60,292 nucleotides of DNA, taken from Burkholderiales bacterium RIFCSPHIGHO2_12_FULL_63_20. Its GTDB lineage: Bacteria > Pseudomonadota > Gammaproteobacteria > Burkholderiales > Burkholderiaceae_C. Positions 8,873 through 16,421 of this stretch are shown here, in pieces (within the stretch, counting starts at the first letter, position 1; every line of letters begins with the position of its first letter). The position numbers and the translations under genes are program-made. The stretch is taken from NCBI GenBank assembly GCA_001770775.1, contig MESA01000031.1:114016-174307 (forward strand), given 5' to 3'. The notes below the pieces were generated by a model. The model did not search any database. It saw nothing but the letters and a program-made list of their open reading frames with translations, and was not told where the DNA came from.

Positions 8873-11023
8873 TTACTGAGCCGGATGGGGCAGCCAGTCC
8901 TTGAGGAAAGCCAGTTGTGGGAAGTCCATCACCGCCAGCGGCCCGAAGGCGACGATGGACAGGCCCACCGCCATCACCGACAGCGGCAGAATCCAGCGTT
9001 CATAGCGACGGTAGAAGCCCAGGTGACGCACCTCCTGATCGGCGGTCGTGACCTCATCTTCGCCAATCACCTGACGGGTCAGCAACTGGTTGATGGCCAC
9101 GGGTGGCAGGAGATAGCCCAGCTCGAATGCCACCAGCACCATCATCCAGAAATGCACCGGATCAATGTTGTTGGCGTAGGCAATGGGTGCCAGCGTGCCC
9201 GACACCAGCACCACCGCACCGAACGGGTCCATGAACATCCCCAGGACCACCTTGGTGACGACCAGGAAGGCCATGGCGGTCCAGTGGCTCTCGAACACCT
9301 TGGGAAAGTACCCCATGAGTTCCGCGCGTTCGATCACACCACCCATGGCCAGCGACAGCGTCATCAGGCTCAGCAGGGCACCAATGTGGCCGATGGTTTC
9401 ATTGGTGGCGAAGCGGATCGATTTCTCGACGCCATTTTGACGATGGCTGGCGTAGTCAGGGGTCAGCTCGGCTTTGCCCTTGTTGGTCAGCTTGTCGAAG
9501 ATCAGGATGATCAGGAGCATGACCGGCATGATGGTCGGAGCCGTGATCTCGTTGAGCTTGGTGTCCAGTGCAAACTCGTAGATGAAGACCACACCGACCA
9601 CCACGGCAAAGTACGGCAGCAGCGGGAACAGCTGACGCAGCATGCCGGGGATGGCCACACGCGGCGACTCGATGGTGGCACGTTGCTCACGCAGCAGCTG
9701 GGAAGCCAGGAAGAACAGCGTGGACGTGACCAGGAAGACGTAGAAGCCCCAGTGATACAGGTGGTTGGTCGTGACCTGTTTGTTCAGCGCCGCAATCATC
9801 ACCACCAGCAGGCAGGGGCGCAGCACCACACCGAGCGAGCCCGACATGGCTGTTGCAGCCAAGGCAAACTGGCGTGAACCGCCGGAAGCGCGCACCTCGT
9901 GGTAGATGATGCCGCCAGCCGCGATCACAAAGATGCCCGACGCGCCGGTATAGGCCGTGGCAAACGAAGCACCCAGCAGGATCAAGTAGGTCAGCAACTG
10001 AGGCGACAGACTCCAGGGGCGCAGCACATTCATCAGCAAATCGACGATGCGGCTCTGCTTGAGCAGCATGCCTGCCCAGATGAACAGCCCCAGGTTCATG
10101 AAGATGCTGGGCAATTCCATCAGCTGGTTGATGTAAATGGCCAGGCCCGCATGGTGACCCTTGATCACGAAGTACAACCCAGCGATGGTGGCCATTTGGG
10201 CATACAGCGGGATGGACCACAGAGCGGTCGACCAAGTGCCCTCACCATGCGGCGACTTCGCTGGCAAGATCACACGTTTGAGGTTGATCAGCAGCAGCAC
10301 GGTGAAGAGCGTGATCCAGATGTAATGCAGCGTAGGGTGCTCTACCGGCACACCCGAGTCCTGCAGGATCTGCAGATAGCGAACGCACGAAAAAAGCAGG
10401 AGGGCGGAGGCAATACTCTGAGCGATCGACTGCACCCAGTAGTCGCGCGTGTAGTGACCCGGGCGAATGCCGATGTGGTGGAAGCCCAGAGTTGTGGTGG
10501 TCGCAGCAATGGCGACCATCAGCAGCAGGATGAGCGAGCGGTTTTCAGTACCTGCCTGGAACAGCACGAAGAAGCTGGTCTCGATCGTGCGGTAGATTTT
10601 GACCTGAGGCGTCTGGTGTTCCACGGCCTTCTGGTACATGTCGTGCTTGGCCCTGCAGATGGCCAAGGCTTGCTCCACCGAGCTACGCAACGTTACAGGG
10701 TCGACGGCTGTCGGCTCGCCGCCAAACAGGTCGTCGATGTCGTCGGTAGCGGTGGCCGGTGCGGACGCTTGACGCGCCACCTCGGCATCGACATTGACGT
10801 TCAGATCGCATTCAGGTTTGGTGGGTTCAGCCCGAAGCATGAAGTACTGAACGTTCGCGGCAGGGTCGCCGAACATGGATTCGCCGAACTTGAGCAACTG
10901 GCCGTGAACCATTTCGCCGGTGCCAATGATCAGTGTCAGCATCAGCATGATGAAAACCGGCAGGCTGGAGAACCATTCCAGAACGGTTCTGCCCATCAGC
11001 GTGCGGGAAGCGGGTGTTTGCAT
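8873..11023 (-). CDS. TRAP transporter fused small/large permease (QM), copy 2
   Basis: Same architecture as its neighbour: N-terminal helix, periplasmic insert with conserved cysteines (PECDL; AICRAKH), three helices, then the DctM-like body with GASFATAYTGASGIFVIAAG and MSGSLGVVLRPCL. The 716-aa product diverges from its paralogue mainly in the insert and in the loop around residues 225-265, while the transport core is nearly identical. It is the copy immediately downstream of the receptor gene (74 bp), so it is the likelier original partner. Retention of two intact copies suggests either different substrates sharing a receptor or a permease built from two non-identical subunits; both ideas are inference. 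Confidence 0.82.
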   Translation of the reverse strand: MQTPASRTLMGRTVLEWFSSLPVFIMLMLTLIIGTGEMVHGQLLKFGESMFGDPAANVQYFMLRAEPTKPECDLNVNVDAEVARQASAPATATDDIDDLFGGEPTAVDPVTLRSSVEQALAICRAKHDMYQKAVEHQTPQVKIYRTIETSFFVLFQAGTENRSLILLLMVAIAATTTTLGFHHIGIRPGHYTRDYWVQSIAQSIASALLLFSCVRYLQILQDSGVPVEHPTLHYIWITLFTVLLLINLKRVILPAKSPHGEGTWSTALWSIPLYAQMATIAGLYFVIKGHHAGLAIYINQLMELPSIFMNLGLFIWAGMLLKQSRIVDLLMNVLRPWSLSPQLLTYLILLGASFATAYTGASGIFVIAAGGIIYHEVRASGGSRQFALAATAMSGSLGVVLRPCLLVVMIAALNKQVTTNHLYHWGFYVFLVTSTLFFLASQLLREQRATIESPRVAIPGMLRQLFPLLPYFAVVVGVVFIYEFALDTKLNEITAPTIMPVMLLIILIFDKLTNKGKAELTPDYASHRQNGVEKSIRFATNETIGHIGALLSLMTLSLAMGGVIERAELMGYFPKVFESHWTAMAFLVVTKVVLGMFMDPFGAVVLVSGTLAPIAYANNIDPVHFWMMVLVAFELGYLLPPVAINQLLTRQVIGEDEVTTADQEVRHLGFYRRYERWILPLSVMAVGLSIVAFGPLAVMDFPQLAFLKDWLPHPAQ

Positions 11024-11066
11024 GAGGTGCTCAGTCGACCGGTGTGTCGGAGGGGTAATTCAGAGG

Positions 11067-11089
11067 GCAGACCCAGGCGCGGGGTCTGC
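11067..11089 (-). other. Intercistronic hairpin between receptor and permease genes
   Basis: Perfect 8-bp stem (GCAGACCC / GGGTCTGC) with a 7-nt loop, in the 74-bp gap between the receptor stop and the permease start. There is no T-run in either direction, so full termination is unlikely. Such hairpins between binding-protein and permease genes commonly protect the upstream message and let the receptor be made in excess; that role is inferred here. Confidence 0.5.
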
Positions 11090-11097
11090 ACCTGGGT

Positions 11098-12138
11098 TCA
11101 TTTCCAGTCTTCTTCAGACTTGGTCGTGCACTCCGGGTCAGCCGGGTTCACGTTGCAGCGGATTTTCTTGATCACCTTCAGCCCTCGCTTGTCGTACAGG
11201 CCTTTCTGGGTGATGTCGATGCGGGACTCCCGAAGCATCAGGGTGTATTTGTAGGCGTTCTCGGCACTCAGATCCATCCAGGTGGCGGGCGGAATGCTGG
11301 CATCGGCCTGCTTGATCAACTGCATGGCTCGATCAAACTGACCACTCCAGTATTCGCGCGACTTCAATCCGAAACCGTCCGGAAACTTGGTCTTGTTGAT
11401 CACCATCTGGTAGGTCAGGATCATGATCGGAAAGCGCGTGATAGCACCGTTCTTGCCAATGCCCTTGGCCAACTCCAGCGGCTTGTAGGCCAGAGTCGGC
11501 GCAGCGATCATGTCAACCGCGCCATTGTTGAACTTGGTCGAGAAGTTGGTGATGTCGGCTGACACGGGTTGCGCACCAATGCGCTGAATCATCACGGCCT
11601 GTGCCTTGTCGTGGTCGAACGCGGCGATGCGCTTGCCTGCCAGCGCCTCGATCGTGTTGATCCTGCGATCGTTGAGGATCGGATACGCCGCCCCGATCGG
11701 GATCATCCCGCTCACTTCGTAATTGCCTTCGGTCATCAGCTTGGTGGCCGCGGGCGACGCATAGGTCTGGATCAGCTTGCGCACCACGTCGTAACTGGCT
11801 GCAATGTCGATCTTGCCGTTGCGCACGATGGTGGTGGAGCCCAGGGTGTCGATTGAGCCCGACACGGCGTTGAACTGGCGGATGCGGAACGCGGTGGCGA
11901 TCACGGCATCGCACTGTCCGGTGCGGAAGTCTTCGGTGGCCACGCGCTCGTCGGTGTAGCCCTTGAGCTCGATGGTGACGCCGTTGCGCTGCATGGCCAC
12001 GGCGTAATCCTTGGTCATGTTGAACAAGTCGCCGGTGGCGCCCAACATGTCATACACGCAGAACTTCTGATTGGCCTGCACACTGCCGATGGCACCCACC
12101 ACGGCCCACACGGCCACACCGAACTTGCCGAACTTCAT
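11098..12138 (-). CDS. Periplasmic solute-binding protein, TRAP-receptor-like (DUF6091-type)
   Basis: Probable periplasmic receptor feeding the adjacent TRAP permeases. The N-terminus has a Sec signal peptide (MKFGKFGVAVWAVVGAIGS followed by VQA-N). The body has an alpha/beta binding-protein look (KFCVYDMLGATGDLFNMTKDY; GKRIAAFDHDKAQ; AAPTLAYKPLELAKG). It is unlike standard DctP sequences but resembles the 'putative solute-binding protein' family seen next to large TRAP permeases. The C-terminus has a cysteine pair (IRCNVNPADPEC) that could form a disulfide. A good Shine-Dalgarno (AAGGAGA) precedes the ATG. It is preceded by a structured leader and by the lipoprotein gene on the same strand. 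Confidence 0.72.
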   Translation of the reverse strand: MKFGKFGVAVWAVVGAIGSVQANQKFCVYDMLGATGDLFNMTKDYAVAMQRNGVTIELKGYTDERVATEDFRTGQCDAVIATAFRIRQFNAVSGSIDTLGSTTIVRNGKIDIAASYDVVRKLIQTYASPAATKLMTEGNYEVSGMIPIGAAYPILNDRRINTIEALAGKRIAAFDHDKAQAVMIQRIGAQPVSADITNFSTKFNNGAVDMIAAPTLAYKPLELAKGIGKNGAITRFPIMILTYQMVINKTKFPDGFGLKSREYWSGQFDRAMQLIKQADASIPPATWMDLSAENAYKYTLMLRESRIDITQKGLYDKRGLKVIKKIRCNVNPADPECTTKSEEDWK

Positions 12139-12163
12139 GCTGTCTCCTTACTGCCCAAAAGAC

Positions 12164-12230
12164 AAGGGCCTCGACTGCGGGCCCTTGCTTGAACCGGTCT
12201 CGCCGGTCGAATCTGATCACTTGCGTGATC
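12164..12230 (-). promoter_or_regulatory. Leader of the receptor gene with three stacked inverted repeats
   Basis: In transcription order (minus strand) there are GATCAC-TTGC-GTGATC (12215-12230), ACCGG-5 nt-CCGGT (12193-12207), and AAGGGCC-9 nt-GGCCCTT (12164-12186), the last ending about 26 nt before the start codon. The distal repeat looks like a dimeric operator. The proximal one would fold as an RNA hairpin just ahead of the Shine-Dalgarno. No known riboswitch class is recognised. Confidence 0.4.
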
Positions 12231-12286
12231 TAAAACAGTCATTTACAACTATATCCATGTGGGCTTGAAATGGGGTCATTTTGCGG

Positions 12287-12327
12287 CCCGCACCCAGGGG
12301 AAGGGAATTCCCTGTGAGTGGTGCGGG
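12287..12327 (-). other. Nested inverted repeat downstream of the lipoprotein gene
   Basis: An outer 8-bp stem (CCCGCACC/GGTGCGGG) encloses an inner perfect 12-bp palindrome (AGGGAATTCCCT), 10 nt after the lipoprotein stop. It is GC-rich but not followed by a T-run on the minus strand, so it may be a weak or factor-dependent terminator or an mRNA-stabilising hairpin that separates expression of the lipoprotein from the receptor. Confidence 0.45.
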
Positions 12328-12337
12328 ACACATGCCA

Positions 12338-13363
12338 TCAATTCAGGAAACTGCCAGCGTCAATATCGTTGCCGGCCTTTTCATCCCAGAACTTGCCCAG
12401 AGCGCCCACCGGCGTGCGAGTGCCGGCGTTTTGCGTCCAGAGGCGATCGGAGATGTTGGTGATCTGGGACTGAGCGATGGCGTCCAGCAGGCGGTACTCG
12501 GTGTTGGGCTTGAAGTTCTCCGCGTTGTTGAAGCGCTTGATGACACTGCGCAGACGGGGCTTGTTGTCGGTGGACTGCGCGGCGATGGCGGCCATCACGT
12601 GGGCCAGTCGCACGCCCTTGTGCTCGCCAATGCCCATGGCCGTATCGAACGTGCCTTGCACATCCTTGCCGGCATCGGCACCCGGAATGATGCTCCACAC
12701 CACCGCGCGTGCGGCCTGGGGCACGCCCCACCACTTCACGTTGTCCAGGCAGTTCATGGCGCGTTCCACCTGGGGGGCAATGTCGGTCGGCACGCCCACG
12801 GCTTGCTGCGAGGCGATGTCGTTCTGCATGGCTTGCAGGCCGCTGACAGCGCCGAGCAGGTAGACCATTTCGTCGAAGTCGCGCTTGAAGCGTGGGCACT
12901 CCTCGCCGTACTTGAAATAGTACTTCTGCTGTAGCTTGAGCTTCATGCGCAGAAAGGCGGTGTACTGACGTTCGGCCGCCGTGGCCAGAAGACGCTTCTG
13001 GGTGATGCGGGCGTCCAGGGCCTCGTCAGCGCGCTTGTCGCGCGAGGCGCGCAGGTAGCGCATTTCTTCCGCAATGGCCTGGTTCTCGGAGCACACGCCC
13101 GCCGAGCTCAGCATCACGGTTTCCATCAGGGACGGGTCACCGTAGAAATTGCGGGCCGCGCCGACCAGCGGCGTGTTGATCATGGAAAAGCCGCAACCCA
13201 TCTCGACGTCGCTGAGCGTCAGCACGGGCGGGGTGAAGCCGTCTTCCAGGATGCTCAGCGTGGTGCCGGCGACGTTGGACTGGATCAGTGCGCACCCACT
13301 CAGGGTCAAGGCCGAGACAGCCAGTGCGGTGGAGGCGAGCAGGCGTGTAAACCGAAAGGTCAT
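12338..13363 (-). CDS. Helical lipoprotein, possible TRAP-associated TatT-like component
   Basis: A type II signal peptide ends in LTLSGC with lipidation at Cys24, so the mature 318-aa protein should be anchored in a membrane facing the periplasm. The rest is mostly alpha-helical with regular heptad-like patterns (EEMRYLRASRDKRADEAL; AERQYTAFLRMKLKLQQKY) and several cysteines. Its place as the first gene before the receptor and permeases, and the helical lipoprotein character, recall TatT (T component) proteins of TRAP systems. The assignment is inference from context, as no diagnostic motif was recognised. Start supported by GGAG 11 nt upstream of the ATG. Confidence 0.5.
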   Translation of the reverse strand: MTFRFTRLLASTALAVSALTLSGCALIQSNVAGTTLSILEDGFTPPVLTLSDVEMGCGFSMINTPLVGAARNFYGDPSLMETVMLSSAGVCSENQAIAEEMRYLRASRDKRADEALDARITQKRLLATAAERQYTAFLRMKLKLQQKYYFKYGEECPRFKRDFDEMVYLLGAVSGLQAMQNDIASQQAVGVPTDIAPQVERAMNCLDNVKWWGVPQAARAVVWSIIPGADAGKDVQGTFDTAMGIGEHKGVRLAHVMAAIAAQSTDNKPRLRSVIKRFNNAENFKPNTEYRLLDAIAQSQITNISDRLWTQNAGTRTPVGALGKFWDEKAGNDIDAGSFLN

Positions 13364-13486
13364 CAGAAGGTCTCCATGTGGCGCCGCGCGCCAATAAAAG
13401 TCCTTTTGATTCTAGGGAGGGGAGCGTGTTGACCTGATGAGGGTGGCACTAGGGATAGCCCCCGAAGACCCTCACTTCGGGGAATG

Positions 13487-13512
13487 AAAAAGGCCCGTCT
13501 GGGACGGGCCTT
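13487..13512 (-). terminator. Rho-independent terminator of ettA
   Basis: On the minus strand AAGGCCCGTC-CCA-GACGGGCCTT is followed by TTTCATT. The stem is 10-11 bp. It begins 22 nt past the ettA stop and is clearly placed to end that transcript. Confidence 0.85.
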
Positions 13513-13534
13513 GGTATGGGTAAATCCGGATGGC

Positions 13535-15199
13535 TCAGCGGATGGGCTTGAAACGCACGCGCTTGGGGCGGGCGCCCTCTTCACCCAGACGCTTCTTCTT
13601 GTCGGCTTCGTACTCTTGGTAGTTGCCGTCGTAGAAGAACCACTGGGAGTCGCCTTCGCACGCCAGGATGTGCGTACAGATGCGGTCGAGGAACCAGCGA
13701 TCGTGGGAGATGATCATGGCCGAGCCGGCGAACTCCAGCAGGGCGTCCTCCAGCGCGCGCAGGGTTTCGACGTCCAGGTCGTTGGAGGGCTCGTCGAGCA
13801 TCAGCACGTTGCCGCCCTGCGCCAGGGTCTTGGCCAGATGCAGGCGACCGCGTTCACCACCCGACAGGTTGCCCACCAGTTTTTGCTGGTCGTTGCCCTT
13901 GAAGTTGAAGCGGCCGAGGTAGGCGCGCGAAGGCATCACGAACTTGCCCACCACGATGTTGTCCAGACCACCCGAAACGTCTTGCCACACGGTGTTGTCG
14001 GCAGCCAGACCTTCACGGCTCTGGTCCACGAACGCCAGTTGCGCGGTCTTGCCGATGACGACTTCACCGCTGTCCGGCGTCTCGACACCCTGGATCATGC
14101 GGAACAGCGTCGACTTGCCGGCACCGTTGGGGCCGATGATGCCGACGATGGCGCCCGCGGGCACCTTGAACGACAGGTTGTCGATCAGGCAGCGGTCGCC
14201 GAAGGACTTGGTGACGTTCTTGAACTCAATGACTTCATTGCCCAGGCGCTCGGCCACAGGAATGAAGATTTCGTTGGTTTCGTTGCGCTTTTGGTATTCG
14301 ACGTCGCTCAGCTCTTCGAAGCGGGCCAGACGGGCCTTGCTCTTGGCCTGACGACCCTTGGTGTTCTTGCGCACCCACTCCAGTTCCTGCTTGAGGGCCT
14401 TGGAACGTGCGTCTTCGGTCTTTTGCTCGGCTTCCAGGCGCTTTTCCTTGGCTTCCAGCCAGTCGGAATAGTTGCCCTTGTACGGGTGGCCGGCGCCACG
14501 GTCGAGTTCGAGGATCCACTCGGCGGCGTTGTCCAGGAAGTAGCGATCGTGGGTGATGGCCACGACGGTGCCGCTGTAGCGCTGCAGGAACTGCTCCAGC
14601 CAGTCCACGGACTCGGCGTCCAAGTGGTTGGTGGGTTCGTCAAGCAGCAGCATGTCGGGCTTGGACAGCAGCAGGCGGCACAAGGCCACGCGGCGCTTTT
14701 CACCGCCGGACAGGTTGCCGATCAGGGCATCCCAGGCGGGCAGACGCAGGGCGTCGGCGGCCAACTCAAGCTGCAGGTCGGTGTTGCCAGAGCCGCCAGC
14801 GGCAATGATGGCTTCCAGCTCGCCTTGTTCGGCGGCCAGGGCGTCGAAGTCAGCGTCTTCTTCGGCGTACGCTGCGTAGACCTCGTCCAAGCGCTTTTTG
14901 GCGGCCAGCACACCGCCGATGCCTTCTTCCACGGCTTCACGAACCGTCTGCTCGGGGTTCATGACCGGCTCCTGGGGCAGGTAGCCAATCTTGATGCCAG
15001 GCATCGGGACGGCTTCGCCCTCGATGTCCTTGTCCACGCCCGCCATGATTTTCAGGAAGGTGGACTTGCCGGAGCCGTTGACGCCCAGCACGCCGATCTT
15101 GGCGCCTGGGAAAAAGCTCAGGGTGATGTCTTTGAGGATCTGGCGCTTCGGGGGAACGATCTTCCCGACGCGGTTCATGGTGAAAACGTACTGGGCCAT
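13535..15199 (-). CDS. ettA: Energy-dependent translational throttle protein EttA (ABC-F)
   Basis: Soluble ABC-F ATPase that binds the ribosomal E site and gates entry into elongation according to ADP/ATP. Two ABC cassettes are visible: Walker A GVNGSGKST (about 36-44) with signature LSGGEKRR, and Walker A GPNGAGKST with signature LSGGERGR. Between them are the family's charged linker and arm (about 240-310). The opening MAQYVFTMNRVGK and length of 554 aa match EttA. It has its own terminator downstream and a 148-bp upstream gap, so it appears monocistronic. Confidence 0.96.
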   Translation of the reverse strand: MAQYVFTMNRVGKIVPPKRQILKDITLSFFPGAKIGVLGVNGSGKSTFLKIMAGVDKDIEGEAVPMPGIKIGYLPQEPVMNPEQTVREAVEEGIGGVLAAKKRLDEVYAAYAEEDADFDALAAEQGELEAIIAAGGSGNTDLQLELAADALRLPAWDALIGNLSGGEKRRVALCRLLLSKPDMLLLDEPTNHLDAESVDWLEQFLQRYSGTVVAITHDRYFLDNAAEWILELDRGAGHPYKGNYSDWLEAKEKRLEAEQKTEDARSKALKQELEWVRKNTKGRQAKSKARLARFEELSDVEYQKRNETNEIFIPVAERLGNEVIEFKNVTKSFGDRCLIDNLSFKVPAGAIVGIIGPNGAGKSTLFRMIQGVETPDSGEVVIGKTAQLAFVDQSREGLAADNTVWQDVSGGLDNIVVGKFVMPSRAYLGRFNFKGNDQQKLVGNLSGGERGRLHLAKTLAQGGNVLMLDEPSNDLDVETLRALEDALLEFAGSAMIISHDRWFLDRICTHILACEGDSQWFFYDGNYQEYEADKKKRLGEEGARPKRVRFKPIR

Positions 15200-15347
15200 G
15201 TAAGGTATGTGCTTTTTGCGCGACGCGTTGGCGTCAAACCGCGTAGCTTAAGGCAAGTGCGCGCTTTGCGCTCAGAACGCGGCACAAGAAAGACGGTTTC
15301 ACTCAGATCGCACCCGATCCGGGCGCCGATCCTGCGGTGCCAGGTCC

Positions 15348-15683
15348 TCAGCTTTGCAGCACGCTCTGGCGGCCCAGCCAGGCGCTCACATCGGCCTCGG
15401 GGGCATCGATGGCCCATTGCTTGCGGCGACCGCTGGCACCGCGCAGCAGCGTTACACGCGCTTGGGGCACGCCCAACTCGGCGGCGAGCCATTTGCGCAG
15501 GGCCTCGTTGGCGGCGCCATCCACCGGTGGGGCCGACAGGCGAACGCGCAGGGCGCCGTCATGCCAGCCCACCAATTCGGTGCGTTTGGCATTGGGCGAG
15601 ACGCTCACGTCCAGGATGACTTTGGGCTGAGGGCCCTTGCCATCCAGTCGCAGACACGGCCAGGGCGGGGAGGGTAGGTTCAT
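15348..15683 (-). CDS. DUF167 (YggU) family protein
   Basis: Small conserved protein of unknown biochemical role. The diagnostic core is VSVSPNAKRTELVGW, followed by LRVRLSAPPVDGAANEALRKWLA and the TLLRGASGRRKQW ending. ATG at 15683 (MNLPSPPW) is preferred over a GTG nine bases upstream; no clear Shine-Dalgarno precedes either. The start lies only 18 nt from the terminator of the histone-like gene, so the gene presumably has its own promoter inside or just after that hairpin, or depends on readthrough. Confidence 0.87.
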   Translation of the reverse strand: MNLPSPPWPCLRLDGKGPQPKVILDVSVSPNAKRTELVGWHDGALRVRLSAPPVDGAANEALRKWLAAELGVPQARVTLLRGASGRRKQWAIDAPEADVSAWLGRQSVLQS

Positions 15684-15700
15684 GCTGCGCACAAAAGAAA

Positions 15701-15745
15701 AACCCGGCCGGAGCCGGGTTGGAATACCCGCGCGAGCACGGGTAT
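15701..15745 (-). terminator. Double hairpin terminator of the histone-like gene
   Basis: On the minus strand, ATACCCG-8 nt-CGGGTAT (15724-15745) is followed by AACCCGGC-4 nt-GCCGGGTT (15701-15720) and then TTTCTTTTG. The second is a textbook intrinsic terminator and the first is an extra 7-bp hairpin between it and the stop codon. Confidence 0.82.
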
Positions 15746-15768
15746 CAGATCAGCCAGGCAATCGAGCC

Positions 15769-16263
15769 TCAGGGCTTGTTGCCTGTCGGGAAAGGCCAGG
15801 CTGCTTGCGGGCTCAGCGTGGTCTTGGCGGCCGGGGCAGAAGGCTTCTTGGCAGGTGCCGGCTTGGCAGCAGCTTTCTTGGCTGCTGGTTTGGCAGCAGG
15901 CTTGGGCGCGGCAGGCTTGGAGGCAACCTTCTTGGCAGGAGCCGCCTTCTTCACGGCCACAGCTTTCTTGGCTGGTGCGGCAGCCTTTTTCACGGCAACC
16001 TTCTTGGCCGGTGCCGCTGCCTTCTTCACAGCCACAGCCTTCTTGGCGGGCGCTGCCTTTTTCACGGCGGCCTTCTTGGCGGGTGCTGCAGCTTTCTTCA
16101 CAGCGACCTTCTTGACGGCGACCTTCTTGGCAGGCACAGCAGCCTTCTTGGCCGGCGCCGCCTTCTTCACGGCCACAGCCTTCTTGGCGGGTGCAGCTTT
16201 CTTCACAGCGACCTTCTTGGCCGGCGCGGCTTTTTTAGGTGCCACTTTTTTTGCAGTTGCCAT
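15769..16263 (-). CDS. Histone H1-like lysine/alanine-repeat DNA-binding protein
   Basis: A 164-aa, very basic protein built of degenerate repeats of KKAAPAKKA / KKVAVKK from residue 5 to about 150, then a short neutral tail (PWPFPTGNKP). It resembles the AlgP/HctB/Bph1-type C-terminal-tail histones of betaproteobacteria that bind and compact DNA. ATG 16263 is chosen because AAGGAGAT lies 4 nt upstream; an upstream in-frame start would place that site inside the gene. The DNA itself is a chain of near-identical units, so slippage and length variation between strains are expected. Confidence 0.88.
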   Translation of the reverse strand: MATAKKVAPKKAAPAKKVAVKKAAPAKKAVAVKKAAPAKKAAVPAKKVAVKKVAVKKAAAPAKKAAVKKAAPAKKAVAVKKAAAPAKKVAVKKAAAPAKKAVAVKKAAPAKKVASKPAAPKPAAKPAAKKAAAKPAPAKKPSAPAAKTTLSPQAAWPFPTGNKP

Positions 16264-16322
16264 ACGTATCTCCTTGATCAAGTTGCAAAGAGCACTGCAC
16301 TGCCATGCGCAGCACAGGGACT

Positions 16323-16362
16323 CATCACCCGCCGCCCCCTAGGATCTGGGCGGGGTGTGATG
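16323..16362 (-). other. Imperfect inverted repeat downstream of nrdB
   Basis: CATCAC...GTGATG with GC-rich inner arms (CCGCC / GGCGGGG) spans about 40 bp between the nrdB stop and the histone-like start. It may act as the 3' end structure of the nrd message. There is no T-run, so its role as a terminator is uncertain. Confidence 0.35.
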
Positions 16363-16421
16363 AATGGGGTGGGCCGGGGGCTCATGTGTGGGCTGGTCCA
16401 GTGCTCTGTGTGTGGCTTGGA

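Noticed and set aside
13484-15619. 711-codon plus-strand frame opposite ettA and DUF167
   Set aside because: Starts inside the ettA terminator and mirrors two well supported genes.
15769-16263. Repeat units of the histone-like gene as a possible CRISPR array
   Set aside because: Units are contiguous, in frame and code KKAAPAKK; there are no unique spacers. No CRISPR array was seen anywhere in the window.
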